DNA of 33,524 bases from an uncultured Pelagibacteraceae bacterium. Lineage in GTDB: Bacteria; Pseudomonadota; Alphaproteobacteria; Pelagibacterales; Pelagibacteraceae. Positions 28,106 to 33,524 of this stretch are shown here, piece by piece. The DNA lies in contig CACBYE010000003.1 of assembly GCA_902543375.1 (NCBI GenBank), positions 97,501 through 131,024 of the forward strand, in the 5' to 3' direction. The notes under the pieces are model-generated. The model saw only the letters and a list, made by a program, of their open reading frames with translations. It made no database searches and had not been told where the DNA came from. The first letter of the stretch is position 1. Every line of letters starts with the position of its first letter. A program made the translations under genes and the position numbers.

Positions 28106-29431
28106 ATGTCTTTCATTAAAATAAAAAAAAAGATTAAAAAATTTAATAAAAATTTAATTACTGTGGGTGATAAAAGCTTGTCAATCAGATGGGCTTTGTT
28201 GGCTTCTCAGTCTCTTTATAAAAGTAGGTCTTATAATTTATTAATATCAGAAGATGTTATTAGCACCTTAAGTTGTCTTAAAAAACTCGGGGTGAAAATA
28301 AAGTTAACAAAAAAATTTTGTGAAATATATGGCGTAGGTTTAAATGGTTTTAAATATAAAAAAAAATTATCATTAAATGCTGGAAATTCTGGGACTTTAG
28401 GAAGACTAATAATGGGTCTTTTGGTGCATTCCAAAAATAATGTTGAGCTAAAAGGTGATAGAAGTTTATCTAAAAGGGATTTTTTGAGAGTTTCGGAACC
28501 GTTAGCAAAATTTGGAGCAAGATTTAAAACTAATTTCGGCAAACTCCCAATAGTTATAAAAGGAACTGATGAAGCTATGCCTATAAGTTATCATGAAAAT
28601 AAAGGATCTGCTCAATGTAAAAGTGCGGTTATGCTTGCAGCATTAAACACCAATGGTGAAACAACTATTAAGGCAAAAAAATCGAGGGACCATACTGAGT
28701 TGCTTTTTAGACATTTAAAGATACCTATAAAAATTGATAAAAAAAAAAATTACGACTTAATTAAAATTAAAGGAAAAAAAAAGATACCAGCAATTAACTA
28801 TAAAATACCATCAGATATAAGCTCAAGTTCCTTTTTTATTGTTTTAACAGCTTTGTCAAAAAATTCTAAATTGAGGATAAAAAACATAAATATTAATCCC
28901 TCTCGAACAGGTATTATAACCATTCTAAAAATGATGAATGTAAAAATTAAAAAAAAAAATATAAGAGTTTATAAAGGTGAGAAAGTAGCTGATTTAATCA
29001 TTCAGAGCTCAAAAAAATTCAAATCTATTAATTGTCCAGCAAAATTTAATAGTGCTGCTATAGATGAATTTTTATTGATTTTTTTAGTGGCAGCTAAAGC
29101 AGAAGGAATATCTTATTTCAAAAATTTATCTGAATTAAATGAAAAAGAGAGTCCAAGGTTAAAATGGGGTTCAAAAATATTAAATAAAATGGGAATTAAA
29201 AATATTGCAACAAGTCATAGTATCAAAATTTATGGCAACCCAAATTTAAAGATTAACCACAAGGTTATAGTTAAAAATTTTTTGAAAGATCATCGAGTTT
29301 TTATGACTAGTGTTGTTGCAGCTCTCTCCTTTGGAGGTGAATGGCAAATACATGATAAAGACTCGATTAATACCTCATTCCCATCTTTCTTAAAGATGAT
29401 GAACTATCTTGGTGCTGACGTAAAATATTAA
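28106..29431 (+). CDS. aroA: 3-phosphoshikimate 1-carboxyvinyltransferase (EPSP synthase)
   Basis: A 441-residue EPSP synthase, sixth step of the shikimate pathway. Seen are GDKSLSIRWALLA (about 22-34), NAGNSGTLGRLIMGLL, PSDISSSSFF, DEFLLIF, DHRVFMTSVVAAL and DSINTSFPSF. The NSGT form of the glycine-rich loop is like the class II enzymes. Two usually conserved spots differ: KS-x-S-(H/N)-R reads KSLSIR, and KESDR reads KESPR (EKESPRL). The core catalytic residues appear kept, so I expect an active enzyme. In many Alphaproteobacteria cmk follows aroA; here rpsA follows directly. Confidence 0.93.
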   Translation: MSFIKIKKKIKKFNKNLITVGDKSLSIRWALLASQSLYKSRSYNLLISEDVISTLSCLKKLGVKIKLTKKFCEIYGVGLNGFKYKKKLSLNAGNSGTLGRLIMGLLVHSKNNVELKGDRSLSKRDFLRVSEPLAKFGARFKTNFGKLPIVIKGTDEAMPISYHENKGSAQCKSAVMLAALNTNGETTIKAKKSRDHTELLFRHLKIPIKIDKKKNYDLIKIKGKKKIPAINYKIPSDISSSSFFIVLTALSKNSKLRIKNININPSRTGIITILKMMNVKIKKKNIRVYKGEKVADLIIQSSKKFKSINCPAKFNSAAIDEFLLIFLVAAKAEGISYFKNLSELNEKESPRLKWGSKILNKMGIKNIATSHSIKIYGNPNLKINHKVIVKNFLKDHRVFMTSVVAALSFGGEWQIHDKDSINTSFPSFLKMMNYLGADVKY

Positions 29432-29469
29432 TTCATAAATATTGAAAATCACTGAAAATAAAGAATTCG

Positions 29470-29512
29470 TTGAATTTGTTGAATAATTCAACATAATTTA
29501 GCTGAAATTCAA
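29470..29512 (+). promoter_or_regulatory. two-level hairpin in the rpsA leader
   Basis: TTGAATTT (29470-29477) pairs perfectly with AAATTCAA (29505-29512). Inside it, GTTGA (29478-29482) pairs with TCAAC (29488-29492) around loop ATAAT, stacked directly on the outer stem on the 5' side, with a 12-nt bulge (29493-29504) on the 3' side. It lies 67 nt before the rpsA ATG in a 148-nt spacer. S1 is autoregulated at its own leader in E. coli; a similar role here is inference. Confidence 0.45.
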
Positions 29513-29579
29513 TCTTGATTAAAATCACAATTTTATCTAAAAGTTCGTTGTTTTTAAAATAATTTAATTAACATAATTA

Positions 29580-31301
29580 ATGGAAATATATAAAGACCTT
29601 ACAAATCCAGCCTCAAAAGAATTTGAAAAGTTATTAAATAGTCAGCTTTCAAAGAATACTATTGAAGAGGGTAAAGTTATTGAAGGTAAGGTAAACAAAA
29701 TAACTGAAAAATTTGTATTTTTATTTGTTGAAGGTCTAAAAAGTGAACCAGTTCTAGATATTAACGAACTTAAAAGCATGGGTTTATCGGATAACATAAA
29801 AGTAGGATCAAAAATTTCAGTTCTTTTAGAAAAAATTGAGGATAAGAATGGAGAAGTAATTGTCTCTGCAAGTAAAGCACTTAAAATTAAGGGCTGGGAT
29901 AAACTTGTTGAAGCTTATGAAAAAAAAGAACCAATTATGGGCAAAATTGTCTCTAAATGTAAAGGTGGATGCATAGTCGAACATTTAGATACAGGTTCAC
30001 TCATGTTTCTTCCTGGTTCGCAAATTAGTGATAAACCTCTTAAGGATATAAGTCATCTTATGAATGAACCACAAAAGTTTGCATTAATAAAGTTAGATAA
30101 GATAAGAGGAAACGCATGCGTCTCTAGACGAGAAATTATTTCCTCTTTTAAAAAAGAAGATAAGGCTAAAATTATAGAAAAATATAAAATTGGAGACATA
30201 ATAAAAAATGCTGAGGTCAAAGGTTATAGCTCCTTTGGATGTTTTTTTAATGTTAATAATGAGCTAGATGTACTAGTTCACTTACAAGAAATTTCATACA
30301 GCCGAGTAAATCATCCTGATGAAGTATTTAATATCGGAGAAAAACATGATCTAAAAGTTATAAGTGTTGATAAAGAAAAGCTTCAAGTAGGCTGTTCAGT
30401 AAAACAATTATCCCCAGATCCCTTTGAACACATTGAAAATTATGAACTAGAAAAAATCTATAAAGTTAAAGTGGTTAAGATTATGGATTTTGGTGCATTT
30501 TGTGAACTAGAGCCTGGGCTTACAACTTTATTACACTCAAGTGAATTAAGTTGGACGAAAAAAAATATTTCAGCAAAAAAAATGTTTAAAGTGGGTGATG
30601 AAATTGATTGTGTAATAACTGAAATTGACAAAGACAAAAGACGTGTTGCAATCTCGCACAGACTGACAAAAGAAAATCCCTTCGAAGTTTTCGAAAAAAA
30701 GTTTCCGGTTGGAACCATTGTTGAAGGTGTCGTGGTTAATAAAAATGAATATTCATTATTTTTAAGTGTAGAAAGTTTAGAAATCGATGCGTTTCTTCAT
30801 TGTAATGATCTAACCTATCTAAATAATGGGGAGGAAGAATTAAAAAAATACAAAAAAGGAGACAAAATTAAAGTTAAGGTTTTGGAGATAAAAACGTCTG
30901 AACAAAAAATTAGAGTAGGTTTAAGGCAAACACAATCTGATCCATTTGATTGGTTTAAAGATAAAAAAGTTAATCAAATAATCACCGTAAAAATTATTTC
31001 ATCAGATAATAAGGGATTGATTGTGAGACCGGAAGAATGCGAAATGGACTTTATAATCAAAAAAAACCAGATAGCAATCAATAGTGCTGATGCAAGGCCA
31101 TCAAGATTCACTGGGGGTGAAAGAATTGATTGCGCGATATCGGATTTAGATATTAATAAAAGAAAGGTAGCTTTAAGTATTAAATTATTAGAGGAATTAG
31201 AAAAAAAAGAAGCTTTAGAAAAATATGGAGCTGAAGATTCTGGAAAAAACCTACCTTTTTCATCCCTATCAAGTAAACTTGATAAGAAGAATAAAAAATA
31301 A
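29580..31301 (+). CDS. rpsA: 30S ribosomal protein S1
   Basis: A 573-residue S1 with six S1 RNA-binding repeats, at roughly 20-86, 103-170, 190-258, 275-345, 362-432 and 449-522, the same plan as the 557-residue E. coli protein. Repeats 3 and 4 are the most canonical (VKGYSSFGCFF..VLVHLQEISYSRV; VVKIMDFGAFCELEPGLTTLLHSSELSW). The C-terminal tail is Lys/Ser-rich. As most starts in this window have no Shine-Dalgarno sequence, S1 is probably the main mRNA recruiter. ihfB follows 22 nt downstream. Confidence 0.97.
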   Translation: MEIYKDLTNPASKEFEKLLNSQLSKNTIEEGKVIEGKVNKITEKFVFLFVEGLKSEPVLDINELKSMGLSDNIKVGSKISVLLEKIEDKNGEVIVSASKALKIKGWDKLVEAYEKKEPIMGKIVSKCKGGCIVEHLDTGSLMFLPGSQISDKPLKDISHLMNEPQKFALIKLDKIRGNACVSRREIISSFKKEDKAKIIEKYKIGDIIKNAEVKGYSSFGCFFNVNNELDVLVHLQEISYSRVNHPDEVFNIGEKHDLKVISVDKEKLQVGCSVKQLSPDPFEHIENYELEKIYKVKVVKIMDFGAFCELEPGLTTLLHSSELSWTKKNISAKKMFKVGDEIDCVITEIDKDKRRVAISHRLTKENPFEVFEKKFPVGTIVEGVVVNKNEYSLFLSVESLEIDAFLHCNDLTYLNNGEEELKKYKKGDKIKVKVLEIKTSEQKIRVGLRQTQSDPFDWFKDKKVNQIITVKIISSDNKGLIVRPEECEMDFIIKKNQIAINSADARPSRFTGGERIDCAISDLDINKRKVALSIKLLEELEKKEALEKYGAEDSGKNLPFSSLSSKLDKKNKK

Positions 31302-31323
31302 AACAAATTTTAAAATATTAAAA

Positions 31324-31617
31324 TTGGCTATTGTAAAATCCAATCTCCTGAAACAACTCTCAAAAAATTACCCAAATTTTTTAAAAAAAGATTTGGAAAA
31401 ATTTATGAATATTATTTTTGATGAGATAAAAAGAAGCTTGAAAAGAGGTGATCGTGTTGAACTGAGGGGTTTTGGTATGTTTTCTAGTAAAATTCAAAAA
31501 GCTAGGATCTCTAGAAACCCTAAAACTAATGAAAAGGTTGATACTCCTGAAAGAAAAACAATTAACTTCAAAATGTCTAAAGATTTGTTTAAAATTTTAA
31601 ATAATGAAAAAAAGTAA
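31324..31617 (+). CDS. ihfB: integration host factor subunit beta (HU/IHF family)
   Basis: A 97-residue HU/IHF-fold DNA-bending protein. KSNLLKQLSKNYPNF is the usual N-terminus, GDRVELRGFGMFSSK the core, and ARISRNPKTNEKVDTPERK the DNA-binding arm with its R-N-P tip. Context (rpsA upstream, pyrF downstream) matches ihfB. No ATG fits the family N-terminus. The best start is TTG at 31324, with ATT at 31330 a less likely alternative. The ATG at 31225 would add 33 residues overlapping rpsA and is rejected. The 3' end overlaps pyrF by 14 nt. Confidence 0.9.
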   Translation: MAIVKSNLLKQLSKNYPNFLKKDLEKFMNIIFDEIKRSLKRGDRVELRGFGMFSSKIQKARISRNPKTNEKVDTPERKTINFKMSKDLFKILNNEKK

Positions 31618-32278
31618 AATATTTGTTGCTTGTGATAGCACTAATATTTCTAAAATTAAAAAAATAATTAAACATTCCTCTAATACTAAGCTTAAATTTG
31701 GATATAAATTTGGGTTAGAGTTTTTAAATTCTAAACATGGTAGAAATTTTGTATCAAAACTAAAAAAAAAAGTTATTTTTGCAGATCTAAAATTACATGA
31801 CATACCAAATACTTGTGTGTCAGCCATTAAAGCGATTAAGGATTTAAAATTTAATTATTTAACAATTCATATAAGCTCTGGATTGCAGGCGCTTAAAGCG
31901 GCAAAAAAAGTTTCAGGTTCCATACGTCTAGTTGGTGTTAGCATTCTAACCTCTTTGGACAACAAAGAATTAAAAGAAATCGGATTTAATAAAGAGGTTA
32001 AAAAATTAGTACTGCACCAAGCTAAATTAGCAAAAAAAGCTGGGTTAGATGCTATCGTATGCAGTGCACAAGAAGTAAAAATAGTAAAAAAAATATTTAA
32101 AAAAGAAATCATTACCCCTGGAATTAGATTTAATTCAAATACAAATGACCAAAAAAGAGTTTTAACTCCTAAACAGGCTTATAAAAATGGCGCAGATTGG
32201 ATAGTGATAGGAAGAAATATCACCAAAGGTAAAATCAGAGAAAATATTCAAAAATTAATCGACCACTTAAATCAATGA
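31604..32278 (+). CDS. pyrF: orotidine 5'-phosphate decarboxylase
   Basis: A 224-residue TIM-barrel decarboxylase, last step of UMP synthesis. D11 (ACDS), FGYKFGLEF with the phosphate-side Lys, and the signature DLKLHDIPNT (61-70) with catalytic D61, K63 and D66 are visible. PGIRFNSNTNDQKRVLTPKQA and GADWIVIGRNIT form the C-terminal phosphate site. It overlaps ihfB upstream and trpF downstream (4 nt, ATGA), so the cluster is tightly coupled. Confidence 0.96.
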   Translation: MKKSKIFVACDSTNISKIKKIIKHSSNTKLKFGYKFGLEFLNSKHGRNFVSKLKKKVIFADLKLHDIPNTCVSAIKAIKDLKFNYLTIHISSGLQALKAAKKVSGSIRLVGVSILTSLDNKELKEIGFNKEVKKLVLHQAKLAKKAGLDAIVCSAQEVKIVKKIFKKEIITPGIRFNSNTNDQKRVLTPKQAYKNGADWIVIGRNITKGKIRENIQKLIDHLNQ

Positions 32279-32889
32279 AAGGTTTAAAAATTTGCGGGGT
32301 CTCGGATCATAAAATTTTAAAAGATATTTTAAATCATAATCATAGACCCACTATGATAGGTTTCATAACAAATTATAAAAAAAGTAGAAGATATGTTGAA
32401 TTAAAAAAATTAAGAAAGTTAACGAATGTTGATAAAAAACAAGTAAAATTTGTATCAGTCCTTGTGAGTCCTAATGATGAAATTTTAGAAAAAATAAAGA
32501 ATTTTAAATTTGATTATTATCAACTCTATGATGTAAGCCCTGAAAGAACAAACGAAATTAAATCAAAATATAAAATTAAAATAATATCAGCAATTACAGT
32601 TTCTAATAAAGAGGATGTAATTAGATACAAAGATTACCTAAAAGTTTCAGATATAATTTTGTTTGACTCAAAAGGTTACCATAAATCTGAGAGTTTTGAA
32701 CACAGTTTGCTAGAAAAGGTTCCTAAAAATTTGGATAAAATGATTGCAGGAAATATACAAATAGATGATATTCCAAACTTTAAAAATAAAGACTTCATAA
32801 TTGACTTAAGCGGAGCACTGGAAGATAAAAATGGAAAAAAAGATATAATTAAAATTGATAAATTGTTAAATTTAGTTGCAAAAATATGA
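32275..32889 (+). CDS. trpF: phosphoribosylanthranilate isomerase-like protein (TrpF family)
   Basis: A 204-residue TrpF-family TIM barrel. The catalytic pair appears kept: C7 (KICG) and D131 (LFDS), aligned by eye to Cys7 and Asp126 of the Thermotoga enzyme. SRRY (37-40) is also kept. Several ligand-binding motifs differ: VQLHG reads YQLYD (82-86), the GGxGxxFDW loop reads YHKSESFEH (135-143), SGGL reads AGNI (158-161), and DVSSGVE reads DLSGALE (177-183). The family is clear, but whether it still isomerises phosphoribosylanthranilate is uncertain. It overlaps pyrF and the trpB-like gene by 4 nt each. Confidence 0.82.
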   Translation: MKGLKICGVSDHKILKDILNHNHRPTMIGFITNYKKSRRYVELKKLRKLTNVDKKQVKFVSVLVSPNDEILEKIKNFKFDYYQLYDVSPERTNEIKSKYKIKIISAITVSNKEDVIRYKDYLKVSDIILFDSKGYHKSESFEHSLLEKVPKNLDKMIAGNIQIDDIPNFKNKDFIIDLSGALEDKNGKKDIIKIDKLLNLVAKI

Positions 32890-33524
32890 TACTTAAAAAA
32901 AAAATACCAGTAATTGATCAAGGGAATAAGCTTGGGTTTTGGGGGGGAAAATTCGGAGGAAATTTCGTACCAGAAACATTAAAAAAACCAATCGAAGATT
33001 TAGAAATTTTATTCAATAAACTTAAAAAAGATAAAAAATTTCTTGCTGAGAGAGATAAATATTTCAAAAATTGGATTGGTACCCCTACCCGTTTTATAAA
33101 ATTAGAAAATTTAACAAATTATGTAGGTGGAGCTCAAATTTGGTCTAAAGTAGTATCAGATGCGAATGGAGGTGCACATAAGATATATAATGCAACCGTT
33201 CATTGTTTATTGGCAAAACGATCAGGTAAAAAAGCTATAATTGGCGATACAGGTGCAGGATATGCTGGAAAAATGTTAAGTATGGCTGCAAAAAAATTTG
33301 GTTTAAAATGTAAAATTTTTATGGGAGCAAAAGATATCAAAAGACAACAACCAAATGTAAAAGCTATAAAAAAAAATGGAGCAGAAGTCATACCTGTTTA
33401 TTCAGGAAGTCAAACACTTGTGGATGCTGTTTCAGAATGTATGCGTTACTGGGTAGCTAATTGTGATACAACAGCTATGTGCGTTGGTAGCACGGTAGGA
33501 CCAGCCGTCTTCGTAAGAATATGT
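32886..33524 (+). CDS. trpB: tryptophan synthase beta-like PLP protein, partial
   Basis: The first 213 codons; the gene runs off the right edge. It starts at ATG 32886, overlapping the trpF stop by ATGA, and lacks its own listed ORF because it is open at the edge. The fold-II PLP pattern is clear: FGGNFVPETL (23-32), GGAHKIYN with the PLP lysine K99, GKKAIIGDTGAG (114-125), MGAKDIKRQQPNV and GAEVIPVYSGSQTLVDAV. It is TrpB1-like in outline, but active-site motifs are altered: KREDLNHTGAHK reads KVVSDANGGAHK, and AETGAGQHG reads GDTGAGYAG, so the catalytic Glu109 position is D121. GPHPYP reads GPAVFV. A G7 run (32941-32947) lies in codons 19-21. Confidence 0.82.
   Translation, partial: MILKKKIPVIDQGNKLGFWGGKFGGNFVPETLKKPIEDLEILFNKLKKDKKFLAERDKYFKNWIGTPTRFIKLENLTNYVGGAQIWSKVVSDANGGAHKIYNATVHCLLAKRSGKKAIIGDTGAGYAGKMLSMAAKKFGLKCKIFMGAKDIKRQQPNVKAIKKNGAEVIPVYSGSQTLVDAVSECMRYWVANCDTTAMCVGSTVGPAVFVRIC

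Noticed and set aside
31225..31323. ATG-started extension of ihfB
   Set aside because: It overlaps the end of rpsA in another frame and adds residues with no counterpart in HU/IHF proteins.

Overview
The window looks like the chromosome of a SAR11-type alphaproteobacterium (Pelagibacterales). The DNA is strongly AT-rich with Lys/Asn/Ile-heavy proteins. The 16S gene contains, as far as I recall them, the target sites of the usual SAR11 16S probes. Spacers are tiny, tail-to-tail genes overlap, and the gene set is the alphaproteobacterial core (GcrA, DUF4167, DUF1178, membrane-anchored CycM-type cytochrome c, NDUFA9-like SDR). I see no insertion sequences, prophage, CRISPR array or other accessory island.

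Layout. 1-1999: minus-strand tRNA-Ile(GAU) and 16S rRNA with their spacer and leader, including a long 16S processing stem and a strong terminator-like hairpin near 1919-1960. 2000-3292: an M23 peptidase. 3306-7938: a minus-strand run lysC > ispG > prfA > prmC > DUF4167. 8007-10505: ubiG facing DUF1178 and argJ. 10571-16468: secA, accA (convergent) and malate synthase G. 16461-20739: minus-strand kdsB > pheA, then SRP RNA (ffs) > dnaX > ybaB > recR. 20847-25133: cycM, argD > argF, gcrA and the NDUFA9-like SDR. 25150 to the right edge: a long plus-strand run rnd > kdsD > lptC > lptB > aroA > rpsA > ihfB > pyrF > trpF-like > trpB-like (cut by the window edge).

Together the genes cover arginine (argJ, argD, argF), aspartate-family, phenylalanine, shikimate and pyrimidine synthesis, LPS/Kdo synthesis and transport (kdsD, kdsB, lptC, lptB), fatty acid initiation (accA), isoprenoid and ubiquinone synthesis (ispG, ubiG), glyoxylate use (glcB), respiration (cycM), translation (16S, prfA, prmC, rpsA), protein export (secA, ffs), DNA replication/repair (dnaX, recR, ybaB) and cell-cycle transcription (gcrA).

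Most of the window is ordinary core genome. The signals that most deserve a second look are: (i) the trpF-like/trpB-like pair at the right edge, where the fold and PLP lysine are kept but catalytic motifs are rewritten; (ii) an acetyl-CoA carboxylase alpha subunit with an added C-terminal transmembrane tail; (iii) an 11-bp perfect inverted repeat just before gcrA; (iv) a two-level hairpin in the rpsA leader; (v) an SRP RNA that almost abuts the dnaX start; (vi) a strong intrinsic terminator upstream of the rRNA operon with no annotated gene feeding it; and (vii) malate synthase without the upstream glycine riboswitch reported in other SAR11.
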